From an uncultured Prevotella sp. (GTDB taxonomy: Bacteria; Bacteroidota; Bacteroidia; Bacteroidales; Bacteroidaceae), in NCBI RefSeq assembly GCF_946404925.1, contig NZ_CAMJFM010000003.1:1-64000 (forward strand): 64,000 bases of DNA. The letters are read 5' to 3'. The notes under the pieces were generated by a model that did no database searches, was not told where the DNA came from, and saw only the letters and a list, made by a program, of their open reading frames with translations. Position 1 is the stretch's first letter. Each line of letters begins with the position of its first letter. Below, one piece after another: positions 19,522 through 29,239 of this stretch. A program made the translations under genes and the position numbers.

Positions 19522-22500
19522 TGAAAGCTATGCGTAAAAAAATAATGTGGTTTGCCATCTTACTATTGGCAATATGTAATAAGATTGCGGCAGAGGATAG
19601 GGTGTACGTCAGCGACTTCAGTATCTCCCCAGGAGAGACGAGGGAGATCAACGTGATGTTGGATAACGAAGACGCCTATGTAGGTTTCCAGTTCGATGTG
19701 TATCTGCCTGACGGATTCACCATAACGTCTTGCTCAAAGAGCGACCGAATACCCGATGGTACCACTGTCTTGGGTAATCAGCGGACTGACGATACCGGCA
19801 ATTTCTATCGAGTTATAGGCGCTTCATTGACGGGTAATGCGATAACGGGCACGAGCGGTGCTATTGCCACACTCACCATCACGGCGGATGCAAGTGTCGC
19901 TCTCAACGATTACACAGGCTATCTCCGCAACATAAAGGTATCGAAAGCTAGCGGCACTGGTCTCACCAAGGATCAGGAAACGTTTACCATAATGGTAAAA
20001 AGCCCAGAGCCATACGCTGCACTGAGTTCAGATAATAAGACACTTACCTTCTACTACGATAGTCAGAAGCAGACTCGTAGTGGCATGAGCATCGGGCCGT
20101 TTGCTTCCGGCTCAAACATATCATGGTATAGTCAAAGAACAAGTATTACGACGGTAGTATTCGACGCATCCTTCGCCAACTACACTAATCTGACCAGTAC
20201 GGCTTATTGGTTTATTGGTTGTCATAATCTTACTACCATCACGGGCATTGCCAATCTGAAGACTGATAACGTTACGAGCATGGTAAGCATGTTCAGCAAC
20301 TGTGTTAACCTGCATTGGGTTGATGTTAGCGGATTCAATACGAGCAATGTGACGGACATGAGTAATATGTTCATGAATTGCTCTAAACTAGAGTATGTTG
20401 ATGTAACCCACTTCAATACAGCGAAGGTGAACAACATGAGTGGTATGTTCTATGGCTGTACCGATCTGTCGGGGCTTGATGTTAGTGGTTTCGATACGGG
20501 TAACGTGACTACCATGAAAGAGATGTTCCGTGACTGCTCTAGTCTTTCGACACTTGATATAAGCAATTTCAATACGGCCAAAGTTACAACTATGCTTGGC
20601 ATGTTTTTTGGCTGCTCGCACCTAGGAGCTCTTGAATTTGGCAATAATTTCGTAACTTCCAAGGTGCAGAGCATGTCTATGATGTTCGCTGGCTGCAAAT
20701 ATCTGGAGGCCCTCGACTTATCCAATTTTGACACGTCCAATGTGTTGGGAATGTACAACATGTTCGAGTCGTGCCAGTGGCTGGAAACTATCGACTTGAG
20801 CAGTTTTAATACGGCAAATGTTCTGGATATGACGGCCATGTTTTTGGATTGTGCCAATTTGAAGACTATTAACCTGAGTAGTTTCAATACTGCCAAAGTG
20901 AAAAATATGGTCAGTATGTTTAAGGATTGTACTAGCTTGACCACTATTACTGTCGGTAGCGAATGGAGTATAGCAAGTGTAACAGATAATGGCGGAGATA
21001 TGTTCTCTGGCTGTACCGAACTTATAGGTGAAGCTGGTACGACCTATGATGAAAACCATATCGACAAAGAGTATGCTCGTATCGATGAAGGAACAGCAAA
21101 TCCAGGCTATTTGACAGGCCCAACTCCTGAGCCATACGCCGTTCTGACGGATAATAACGATGATGTGACAATTGATGGCACTACTGTAAAAGGAAAGACA
21201 CTTACCTTCTATTATGACAAGAAAAAGGGGGCAGATGGCATGAGCGTTGGACCATTTAATAAAAATGATGAACGAAGCTGGAATGGTGTTGCCTCAACTA
21301 TTACATCCGTTGTTCTCGATGAATCATTTGCTAACTGTACGACATTAACAAGTACAGCTTATTGGTTTTCGTTGTGTTCAAAACTCAAGACAATCACTGG
21401 TATTGACAACCTCAAGACGGACAATGTGACAAGCATGGTTTGGATGTTCGAAGGCTGTTCTAGTTTGACGAGTCTTGACGTGAGCAGATTCAATACGAAA
21501 AAAGTATCTCATATGCTTGGAATGTTCTCTGGTTGTTCCAGCCTTACAAGTCTTGACGTGAGTAATTTCAATACGGAAAATGTTGGAGACATGGAGTATC
21601 TGTTCTCCAATTGTTCTAACCTCACAAGTATTGACTTGAGCAATTTCAAAACAGACAATGTATTTTTCATGTCAAAAATGTTTTATAATTGCCAAAGTCT
21701 GACAAGTCTTGATTTGGGTAATTTCAAGACAGATAAAGTGGGAAAGATGTTTGCAATGTTCTATGGTTGCCGTCGTCTGGAAAGTCTTGATTTATCAAGC
21801 TTCAACACCTCCAATGTCGGGGATATGGGCAGTCTATTCTCAGAATGCAGCGCTTTGAAAACGCTCAACTTGAGTAGTTTCAATACATCCAACGTATGGC
21901 AAATGGAGAGTATGTTCTCCGGCTGTTCCAGCCTGACGAGCCTTGACGTGAGCCACTTCAATACAGCCAATGTGACAGACATGAATGCCATGTTTTATGG
22001 ATGCTCTGGATTAACGAGTCTGGATGTGACCAACTTCAATACAGCGAATGTTACAAATATGGGGTGGATGTTCCTTGGCTGTTCTAATTTGACAAGCCTT
22101 GATGTGACCAATTTCAACACTGAAAAGGTGACATGTATGACCTCAATGTTTAATGATTGTTCTAGCCTTAAAAAACTTGACGTGACTAACTTTCAAACAA
22201 GCAATGTGACAGAGATGTTGGCAATGTTCAATGATTGTTCTAGTTTGTCCACTATTGATTTAAGTAATTTCAACACGTCCAACGTGACAGACATGAGAAC
22301 AATGTTTGATGGTTGCTCTGGCCTGACATCTCTTGATGTAAGTAGTTTCAATACAGAGAAAGTCACAGGTATGAGTTATATGTTTGGAGGTTGTTTTGGT
22401 TTGACTGAACTTGATTTGACTAATTTCAAAACGGGCAATGTAACCATCATGGCAGATATGTTTTCTGGGTGTACAAAGTTGAAATCCATCTATGTAGGTA

Positions 22501-25500
22501 GTGATTGGAGCACATCTGCTGTAACAAGGGGCGAAGAAATGTTCAAGAATTGTACAGCTCTCGTTGGTGGAGATGGCACAACATATGATGCAAACCATGA
22601 CGATGTAAGCTATGCACATATCGATGGCGGTATAAGTAATCCTGGTTATTTGACTGACACAAATAATCCTAGACCAGAGCCATACGCAGTGCTAAGCGAT
22701 AATAATACCAAACTGACCTTTTACTACGACAAAAACAAAGATGCGAACGAAGGTAAAAGCGTTGGCCCGTTCGTCTATAATGAATTTCAGTCATGGTATG
22801 ATGTCAGGGAGCAGATAACGACCGTGGTTTTTCATGAATCGTTTGCCAACTGTACCTCTATAACAAGCACGCGATACTGGTTCTTCAATTGTAAGAATCT
22901 GACCTCCATTACAGGATTAAAGAACTTCAATACTGTCAATGTAAAAGACATGGAGGAGATGTTCTCTGGCTGTTCAAACCTGACAGAGCTAGATGTTAGC
23001 CATTTCAATACCGTCAACGTAGAAGATATGGCCCTTATGTTCAATGATTGTTCCAAACTTACTCTTCTTGACTTGAGCAATTTTAATACTGCCAATGTAA
23101 AGTCTATGTCAAGCATGTTCGAAGGCTGTTCTGGTTTGACAAGTCTTGACTTGAGCAGTTTTGAAACAGGAAATGTAACCAGTATGGGGGGGATGTTCAG
23201 AAAATGTGGCCGTCTTGAGAGTCTTGATTTGAGCAGTTTCAATACTGAAAAAGTTGAGTACATGCAAACCATGTTTTCTTATTGTCCTAGTCTTAGAACC
23301 CTTGACCTGTCCAGTTTCAATACCGCCAATGTGAAATATATGGGCTATATGTTTGATCATTCTACATCACTCGAGACAATATATGTGAGTGACAGTTGGT
23401 CGACAGCTAAGGTTACAAATGGAGATTATACATTTTCTAATTGCGACAAACTTAAAGGCGGCAAAGGCACTACATATGATTCTAACAAGACCGACTATAC
23501 CTATGCTCGCATCGATGAAGGCAATGCCAGTCCCGGCTACTTAACGAAGCTGGATTCTGAACCTTACGCCGTGCTTTCAGACAATGATGACGATGCCGTT
23601 ATTAATGGAATAACTGTAAAGGGAAAGACACTTACTTTCTATTATGACAAGAAGAAATCAGATAATAATGGTATGAGCGTCGGCCCGTTTAATTATTATG
23701 ATAGTCGACCATGGGACGGAGAATACATTACATCGGTTGTATTTGCCCCTTCGTTTGCTAACTGCACTTCGTTAACAAGTACAGCTTATTGGTTCTCGGG
23801 GTGCAATAATCTGACCAACATCACAGGAATAGAGAACCTTAACACTGCTAATGTAACGGACATGGAAGAGATGTTCGGTGGTTGTTCTAGTTTAACAAAC
23901 CTTAACTTGAACACCTTCAATACTTCCAACGTGACGAGCATGCATGGTATGTTCAATTCTTGTGTTCGTTTATCAGACCTTGACTTAAGAGGCTTTGATA
24001 CGGGCAATGTGACGGACATGGAAGAGATGTTCGATGGTTGTTCTAGTTTAATAAACCTTGACTTAAGAGGCTTTGATACGGGCAATGTGACGGACATGTC
24101 TTCTATGTTTTCTGGTTGTACTGGTTTAAATAGCCTTGATTTGGGCAGTTTCTATACGGCCAAAGTAACAAGTATGCGTATGATGTTCATGGGATGTAAA
24201 AACCTTAATGAACTTGATTTGAGTAGATTTAACACTGCCAACGTGAGAGACATGAGTTACATGTTCTCTGAGTGTTCTAGTCTAACAAGCCTTGACGTTA
24301 GTAAATTTAACACCGCAAACGTGACGAATATGCGCCAGATGTTTTATGAATGTAAGGCGTTAACAAGTCTTGATGTTAGCAAATTTAATACCTCCAAGGT
24401 TACGAACATGTTTGCAATGTTCAATAACTGTAATAAACTTCATAGTCTTGATGTTAGCAATTTCAATACCGAAAAGGCCGAGGCTATGAGTTTTATGTTC
24501 TCTCGCTGCTCTAGTCTGGCAGGTCTTGACGTAAGCAATTTCAATACAGGAAACGCGATTTATATGGATGGTATGTTCCTTAATTGTTCTTCGTTGACAA
24601 GTCTGGACTTAAGCAGTTTCAATACTTCCAACGTGACAGGCATGAAGGAAATGTTCTATGGTTGTTCTGAATTGACTACGGTATATGTTGGTAATGGATG
24701 GTCAACAGCTAGTGTTACAGACGGTGAAAATCTTTTTACAGGTTGCGTAAAACTTGTTGGTGGCGACGGTACTGAATATAGCGCAGACCATGTAGATGCT
24801 TCTTACGCCCACATCGATGGCGGAGAGGATAATCCAGGCTACCTCACTGATAAATATGGGGTTGTGATTACTGTTAAGGACTGTACTCGTGAGTATGGTG
24901 CGACCAACCCTAAATTTGAGTACACTACTAAGGGCGCTGCCATCAGCGGTAAGCCTACTATTAGTTGTGGTGCTACAGCTACTTCGCCTGTAGGAACTTA
25001 TCCTATCACTGTTTCCTATACAAAAGCTGAAGGCGAATCAATGTTGAATATCACCTGTGTCAATGGTTCGATGACAATAACCAAGGCTCCACTCACAATA
25101 ACCGCTAAAAGCTACACCATCAAACGTGGTGAGGCTTTGCCAACCTTAGAGGCCACTTACTCTGGATTAAAGAACAATGAAACGGATACGGTTTTCACCA
25201 AGAAACCGGTTATCTCTACTGTGGCAAAACCTGACACGCTGCCTGGAACTTATCCGATAGTAGCGTCGGGCGCTGAAGCCAAGAACTACGAGATGAGCTA
25301 TGTTGACGGTACACTGACGATTACGGATGATGTGACAGTAACGGCCAATTCGTACACAAGAGTTTATGGCGATGATAACCCCACATTCGAGTTTACAAGT
25401 GAGGGGGCAACCCTGAGTGGCACACCAACTATTACCTGCAGTGCCACAGCAACATCGCCAGTAGGTACTTACGATATTGTCATTGCAAAGGGCGATATTA

Positions 25501-26810
25501 CTAATAGCACAGTAACGTGTATAAATGGAACCTTGACGATTACCAAGGCGCCGCTGACTATTACTGCAAAGAGTTACACCATCAAGCAAGGAAAGGCATT
25601 GCCAACACTTGAAGCAGAGTACTCTGGCTTTAAGAACAACGAAACCGATACGGTATTCACTAAAAAACCGATTGTATCTACTAACGCCACATCGGATAGT
25701 GAGCCAGGAACCTATGACATCACTGTTAGCGGGGCTGAGGCTACGAACTACGAAATGACGTATGTTAACGGTATACTGACCATCACAAAGAAAACCGAAT
25801 CTTTTGATGGAATAGTACTTGTTGTGGAAGAAAATGGTAATATTGATGATGCTTTTGAAAGCTGTGGAGGAAAGGCCGAGGTTGCCAAGACGATTGCTGC
25901 TGTCGTATGGAATGATACGACAGAGCTGAAAGCAGAGATGCTTGATGGCATCAGCAATCCAAACCTGCTGATATACGTGAGCGACGAGAAACTGGCTCCA
26001 TCGGGCTTTAACAATGTAGTTGTTAACGGCGTGGCCAAGAACATCAAACTGACTGATGGCGGTACTGGCAATTACAACTTCTATGTGCCACAGGAGTTCA
26101 AGGCCGACAGCATCAGCTACAGTCGCGAGTTTAAGCAGGCCACCCGCGATAGCGTAAGCCGTGGTTGGGAGGGTATCGCGCTGCCATTTACCGTTCAGGC
26201 CTTTACTCACGAGGAGCATGGCAACATCAGTCCGTTTGGCAACGATGCCTGCGATTATCACTTCTGGTTGCGTCAGCCCACTGAGAATGGTGTGGTGAGC
26301 GCCAAGACCATTGAGGCCAACAAGCCTTACATCATCAGTATGCCTAACAGCGATGAGTATGAACCGGAGTTTAATCATACCGGGTGGATCACGTTTGCAT
26401 CAGCCAGTGTAACGGTTCCTGTTACTGATATGGAACAGGTATTGCTGGGCGATTCGGCTTGGATAATGCCTACCTTCCTGGAGGTGGAGCAGTCGCCCGA
26501 TCTCTATGTACTGAATGTGGGTGACTCTATCCAATATCATCCTGAGGGTAGCATATTTATCAGTAACTATCGTTCGGCTCGCCCGTTCGAGGTCTATGCC
26601 CAACATGAAGGAAGTCGCAATAGTAGTGGTGCGCGCGTCATGAGTCTGTCGAGTCTCTTTAGAGGTGGCAAGGATACTACCGACATGGGCATCGTTACCA
26701 TAGAGCCGACTAGCGATGCATGGTTCGATCTCAACGGTCGCCGCCTGCAGAGTAAACCATCAAAGAGCGGCCTCTACATCCACAATGGTAAGAAGGTTCT
26801 TGTGAAATAG
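19521..26810 (+). CDS. Giant DUF285/BspA-like LRR surface protein with cohesin-like N-terminus and MBG-like domains
   Basis: This 2,429-residue companion overlaps the previous stop codon (TAATG); Met4 is an alternative start. After a signal peptide (LLLAICNKIAA) comes a cohesin-like beta domain at about 25-155 (YVGFQFDVYLPDGFTITS). Four LRR blocks begin near residues 162, 535, 1052 and 1346 and hold about 40 repeats by my count (9, 14, 6, 11). Residues about 1776-2090 carry tandem MBG-like modules alternating YGATNPKFEYT and LTITAKSYTIKRGEALPTLE types. A unique region of about 300 residues precedes the tail WFDLNGRRL...GLYIHNGKKVLVK, a T9SS-like sorting signal. Architecture, repeats and tail indicate a secreted adhesin. 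A hairpin terminator follows at 26841. Confidence 0.9.
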   Translation: MKAMRKKIMWFAILLLAICNKIAAEDRVYVSDFSISPGETREINVMLDNEDAYVGFQFDVYLPDGFTITSCSKSDRIPDGTTVLGNQRTDDTGNFYRVIGASLTGNAITGTSGAIATLTITADASVALNDYTGYLRNIKVSKASGTGLTKDQETFTIMVKSPEPYAALSSDNKTLTFYYDSQKQTRSGMSIGPFASGSNISWYSQRTSITTVVFDASFANYTNLTSTAYWFIGCHNLTTITGIANLKTDNVTSMVSMFSNCVNLHWVDVSGFNTSNVTDMSNMFMNCSKLEYVDVTHFNTAKVNNMSGMFYGCTDLSGLDVSGFDTGNVTTMKEMFRDCSSLSTLDISNFNTAKVTTMLGMFFGCSHLGALEFGNNFVTSKVQSMSMMFAGCKYLEALDLSNFDTSNVLGMYNMFESCQWLETIDLSSFNTANVLDMTAMFLDCANLKTINLSSFNTAKVKNMVSMFKDCTSLTTITVGSEWSIASVTDNGGDMFSGCTELIGEAGTTYDENHIDKEYARIDEGTANPGYLTGPTPEPYAVLTDNNDDVTIDGTTVKGKTLTFYYDKKKGADGMSVGPFNKNDERSWNGVASTITSVVLDESFANCTTLTSTAYWFSLCSKLKTITGIDNLKTDNVTSMVWMFEGCSSLTSLDVSRFNTKKVSHMLGMFSGCSSLTSLDVSNFNTENVGDMEYLFSNCSNLTSIDLSNFKTDNVFFMSKMFYNCQSLTSLDLGNFKTDKVGKMFAMFYGCRRLESLDLSSFNTSNVGDMGSLFSECSALKTLNLSSFNTSNVWQMESMFSGCSSLTSLDVSHFNTANVTDMNAMFYGCSGLTSLDVTNFNTANVTNMGWMFLGCSNLTSLDVTNFNTEKVTCMTSMFNDCSSLKKLDVTNFQTSNVTEMLAMFNDCSSLSTIDLSNFNTSNVTDMRTMFDGCSGLTSLDVSSFNTEKVTGMSYMFGGCFGLTELDLTNFKTGNVTIMADMFSGCTKLKSIYVGSDWSTSAVTRGEEMFKNCTALVGGDGTTYDANHDDVSYAHIDGGISNPGYLTDTNNPRPEPYAVLSDNNTKLTFYYDKNKDANEGKSVGPFVYNEFQSWYDVREQITTVVFHESFANCTSITSTRYWFFNCKNLTSITGLKNFNTVNVKDMEEMFSGCSNLTELDVSHFNTVNVEDMALMFNDCSKLTLLDLSNFNTANVKSMSSMFEGCSGLTSLDLSSFETGNVTSMGGMFRKCGRLESLDLSSFNTEKVEYMQTMFSYCPSLRTLDLSSFNTANVKYMGYMFDHSTSLETIYVSDSWSTAKVTNGDYTFSNCDKLKGGKGTTYDSNKTDYTYARIDEGNASPGYLTKLDSEPYAVLSDNDDDAVINGITVKGKTLTFYYDKKKSDNNGMSVGPFNYYDSRPWDGEYITSVVFAPSFANCTSLTSTAYWFSGCNNLTNITGIENLNTANVTDMEEMFGGCSSLTNLNLNTFNTSNVTSMHGMFNSCVRLSDLDLRGFDTGNVTDMEEMFDGCSSLINLDLRGFDTGNVTDMSSMFSGCTGLNSLDLGSFYTAKVTSMRMMFMGCKNLNELDLSRFNTANVRDMSYMFSECSSLTSLDVSKFNTANVTNMRQMFYECKALTSLDVSKFNTSKVTNMFAMFNNCNKLHSLDVSNFNTEKAEAMSFMFSRCSSLAGLDVSNFNTGNAIYMDGMFLNCSSLTSLDLSSFNTSNVTGMKEMFYGCSELTTVYVGNGWSTASVTDGENLFTGCVKLVGGDGTEYSADHVDASYAHIDGGEDNPGYLTDKYGVVITVKDCTREYGATNPKFEYTTKGAAISGKPTISCGATATSPVGTYPITVSYTKAEGESMLNITCVNGSMTITKAPLTITAKSYTIKRGEALPTLEATYSGLKNNETDTVFTKKPVISTVAKPDTLPGTYPIVASGAEAKNYEMSYVDGTLTITDDVTVTANSYTRVYGDDNPTFEFTSEGATLSGTPTITCSATATSPVGTYDIVIAKGDITNSTVTCINGTLTITKAPLTITAKSYTIKQGKALPTLEAEYSGFKNNETDTVFTKKPIVSTNATSDSEPGTYDITVSGAEATNYEMTYVNGILTITKKTESFDGIVLVVEENGNIDDAFESCGGKAEVAKTIAAVVWNDTTELKAEMLDGISNPNLLIYVSDEKLAPSGFNNVVVNGVAKNIKLTDGGTGNYNFYVPQEFKADSISYSREFKQATRDSVSRGWEGIALPFTVQAFTHEEHGNISPFGNDACDYHFWLRQPTENGVVSAKTIEANKPYIISMPNSDEYEPEFNHTGWITFASASVTVPVTDMEQVLLGDSAWIMPTFLEVEQSPDLYVLNVGDSIQYHPEGSIFISNYRSARPFEVYAQHEGSRNSSGARVMSLSSLFRGGKDTTDMGIVTIEPTSDAWFDLNGRRLQSKPSKSGLYIHNGKKVLVK

Positions 26811-26840
26811 TTCGCACTTATCAAAAACGTGATGATAGAA

Positions 26841-26872
26841 AAAGGCTTGCAAACACAACGTTGCAAGCCTTT
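26841..26872 (+). terminator. Terminator of the BspA operon
   Basis: A perfect 12-bp stem AAAGGCTTGCAA / TTGCAAGCCTTT with an 8-nt loop lies 30 bp after the stop at 26810. It is followed by ATTTCTATTTTTTTA. The left end of the inverted-repeat unit begins immediately after this T-rich tail. Confidence 0.85.
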
Positions 26873-26888
26873 ATTTCTATTTTTTTAT

Positions 26889-26964
26889 CCTGATTTTGTT
26901 GTTTTGTTGTTATCGCGGCTGTTACATCCTGATTATGAGATTGTTAGCTATGATAACAACAAAA
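26889..26964. repeat. Left terminal inverted repeat of the 3.0-kb unit
   Basis: It starts CCTGATTTTGTTGTTTTG and ends GATAACAACAAAA. Inside it TTTTGTTGTTATC (near 26902-26914) and GATAACAACAAAA (26952-26964) form a second, nested inverted pair, so each end carries two inverted copies of the same motif. Confidence 0.85.
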
Positions 26965-26985
26965 CTTTTTATGGCAATAAAACTG

Positions 26986-29070
26986 CTATTTTCGCAATTT
27001 TACCAAGTATTCCGTACCTTTTGTGGTGCGTTTTCGCTGAAGATTGGGGATATTCGACAACGTTCTACCGAAATGATTTAGGCTATTTAGCCTCAAATCG
27101 CTACCAGCAAGCTTCTTGATGTGGGCAAAAATGGCCGATGATGTGAGATATTTGCCATCACTCTCGCTGGTTGCAGGCTCAAAGCAGTCGTTAAAGTACT
27201 GTTCAGCAGGCGTCAGCTGTTGGAACTGGCGGTTCGATTCCAATATCTGCTGAGTCTGCTCGTCATCAAAGTAGTATGGTTCGTGATGATCGAGTGCATA
27301 CAAGGCCTGTGCGAATATCTGTTCGTAATTCGGATTCTGCGATATGTCGATAGGACCGGTCAGTTCTATGCCCAGAAATCGGCGGCCTCCTGAAGGGTCG
27401 GTCAGCACATCAGCCTGATTGGTAGCTCCGATGAACGAAGCCATACGTGGGAATGGTTCCACATGTTTGCCGTATGGGCGCTTCACCTTTACGCATGGCA
27501 GTGTGATGACATTTTTCAGGAATCCCTGCTGAAGTTGTGGAGATATCTGGTTGAACTCATCGAGGTTTATCAACAGAAACTGACTCATGGCCTGAAGCGT
27601 CTGGCGTTTCTCGCTCACATCGAGCTGATTGGTGAATCCCCACTGCAACTCTGGCGGAAGTAGCGACTGGATGAAGGTTGACTTGTTCCAACCCTGCTTT
27701 GAAATGAGCAACGGGGCAATCTGATTGCCATAGCGATCGTAGATGCTCGACTGCCACTGGCGCACCATCCCCAGAAACCATGTATAAAACCAGTCGGGCC
27801 AATACGGATTCTTGGTTGGCACTTTGCGAGCCAACTCACGGATACGGTCTTTGCCGTCCCATTTGCCGCGACACTCACTCAGATACTCCCAAACGGGATT
27901 GTATTCTGTGATATATGATGAGTGGATGTATCGCGAGATGTCTTTGTCCCACACGTTGAGGCCTGCCAAACGACACTCGATGGCCATACGGTTCAGTACG
28001 CGATCGTCAACTGGTGTGTAAGGCTGCACCCACGTGTTGTTGGGGCGATACTCGGTGTATCCCATCACGGTGTTAAAGCGGAACACGTAGCGCGAACCAA
28101 GATACTCCATCATCTGCTGCTGTTCCTTGCGTATCTGCAGGGCGTTATCGCCAGTTTTCTTCAGTTTGGTGTTCTCCTCGGCATACACCGTTCCAACGAT
28201 GGTGCGGATATGGTCATCCTCAACCTTGGTCCATAGGTGCGATCGCATGTGGAGAATGGCTTCTTCCTCAGGAAATCCCAACTGTCGCAATCTGCGTGAT
28301 AGGGCAGTGAGGTAAGCCTCATCGCGATGCTTGTCGCCTTCAAATCTTGAACCCATCTCCTCCAGAACCTGGGCCGAGGCCGAACGATACAGATATTCGT
28401 AATCGTTGTATTTGTCGTAGTCGGTCTGTCGCTGTTCGGGCTGCTGAGGTTTGGCTGTTGGCAACTTCTCAAGTGCTGAAACCTGCAGAGCAGTAGCCTT
28501 CAGGTTCAGTAGCGGATTATGGTCCATCGTCATGCGGAACGTCATTCTTGCCGAGGCCTTCTGATGGATGATCTGCCCTGCAAATAGTCCGCCATACACT
28601 TTCACCGCATACTTATAGCCTGTTTCGCAGAGCTTATCTGTTTCGGTTTCCGATTCTGGCATCGGTTGGTCTTTGGGCGCTATGCGAACCAGTAGTTTTA
28701 CGGTCTTGCCGCTACTGCCCGCAAATGCTGCCAATGTAGATGGCATACCCATAGCCAATGCTTTGACCTGTTCTATCTGCTCGTTATCATTAAACGCTCC
28801 GAGTGTGAGCAGTACGAGTCCGTTCCACTTACCGAACTCCAGGTCGCTGTTAGCTTTTTTCGCGAGTTCGCAGGTGGCGCAAACTCGAGGCAAAAGGTGC
28901 ATGTCCTTATACTCCCACCCAAGATTTGCTATCATGGGTAGCTGGCGCCTGAAGGTGGCTATCGCATCCTTTCCGATGTCTGTTTTCATCCGTTCCATAA
29001 GCGTTTCGATGGTTCGGGTTGATACGTGCTGAATGTTCTTTTTGTCGGTTCTAATCAGTGTTACTTTCAT
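26986..29070 (-). CDS. BT4734/VirE-N and VapE-like P-loop protein with DUF3874-type C-terminus
   Basis: This 694-residue protein has three parts. Residues about 70-190 match the BT4734-like (VirE N-terminal) pattern, which I recall as related to archaeo-eukaryotic primases. At the place of the acidic DxD motif it reads GLVLLTLGAFND, so catalysis by that domain is doubtful. Residues about 380-600 are a VapE-like helicase/ATPase region: an unusual Walker A (SKQGWNKSTF, near 457), Walker B (FLLINLDEF, near 501), a sensor-like FIGATNQ and GGRRFL (near 562). The last 90 residues (YFNDCFEPATS.., LTSSAIFAHIKK) resemble DUF3874. Such proteins occur with phages, islands and plasmids and may act in replication. 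The gene is inside inverted repeats, 22 bp from the left one, with a phased repeat array directly upstream. Confidence 0.8.
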   Translation of the reverse strand: MKVTLIRTDKKNIQHVSTRTIETLMERMKTDIGKDAIATFRRQLPMIANLGWEYKDMHLLPRVCATCELAKKANSDLEFGKWNGLVLLTLGAFNDNEQIEQVKALAMGMPSTLAAFAGSSGKTVKLLVRIAPKDQPMPESETETDKLCETGYKYAVKVYGGLFAGQIIHQKASARMTFRMTMDHNPLLNLKATALQVSALEKLPTAKPQQPEQRQTDYDKYNDYEYLYRSASAQVLEEMGSRFEGDKHRDEAYLTALSRRLRQLGFPEEEAILHMRSHLWTKVEDDHIRTIVGTVYAEENTKLKKTGDNALQIRKEQQQMMEYLGSRYVFRFNTVMGYTEYRPNNTWVQPYTPVDDRVLNRMAIECRLAGLNVWDKDISRYIHSSYITEYNPVWEYLSECRGKWDGKDRIRELARKVPTKNPYWPDWFYTWFLGMVRQWQSSIYDRYGNQIAPLLISKQGWNKSTFIQSLLPPELQWGFTNQLDVSEKRQTLQAMSQFLLINLDEFNQISPQLQQGFLKNVITLPCVKVKRPYGKHVEPFPRMASFIGATNQADVLTDPSGGRRFLGIELTGPIDISQNPNYEQIFAQALYALDHHEPYYFDDEQTQQILESNRQFQQLTPAEQYFNDCFEPATSESDGKYLTSSAIFAHIKKLAGSDLRLNSLNHFGRTLSNIPNLQRKRTTKGTEYLVKLRK

Positions 29071-29092
29071 ATTTATGTCTATTTCAACTGGT

Positions 29093-29236
29093 TTGTAATG
29101 ATTGTTCAGATAATCTTAACGAGTTGTTCAGATAAGGCTTTACTACTATTACAGCTACCTTGTAATATCATTACAACGTAATTGTAACGCCGTTACAAGC
29201 AGTTTGTAATGGTATTACAGTGCCTTTGTAATAAGG
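29093..29236. repeat. 22-bp-phased palindromic repeat (iteron-like) array
   Basis: TTGTAAT ATC ATTACAA (29160-29176), TTGTAAC GCC GTTACAA (29182-29198) and TTGTAAT GGT ATTACAG (29204-29220) have centres exactly 22 bp apart. The half site TTGTAAT at 29226 and the half site ATTACAG at 29148 keep the same phase. Upstream, TTGTTCAGATAA at 29102 and 29124 is also a 22-bp direct repeat, and another TTGTAAT sits at 29093. The array fills the 169-bp gap between the two genes. It could be an operator or a replication-initiation site. Confidence 0.85.
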
Positions 29237-29239
29237 CTT

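Noticed and set aside
25167..26378. Minus-strand reading frame of 403 codons opposite the MBG-like region
   Set aside because: It mirrors the plus-strand protein repeats, has no promoter, and its translation shows no domain.
26829..27119. Plus-strand reading frame of 96 codons at the left end of the inverted-repeat unit
   Set aside because: It runs across the hairpin terminator and the left inverted repeat and overlaps the 3' end of the minus-strand gene. Composition is that of non-coding repeat DNA.
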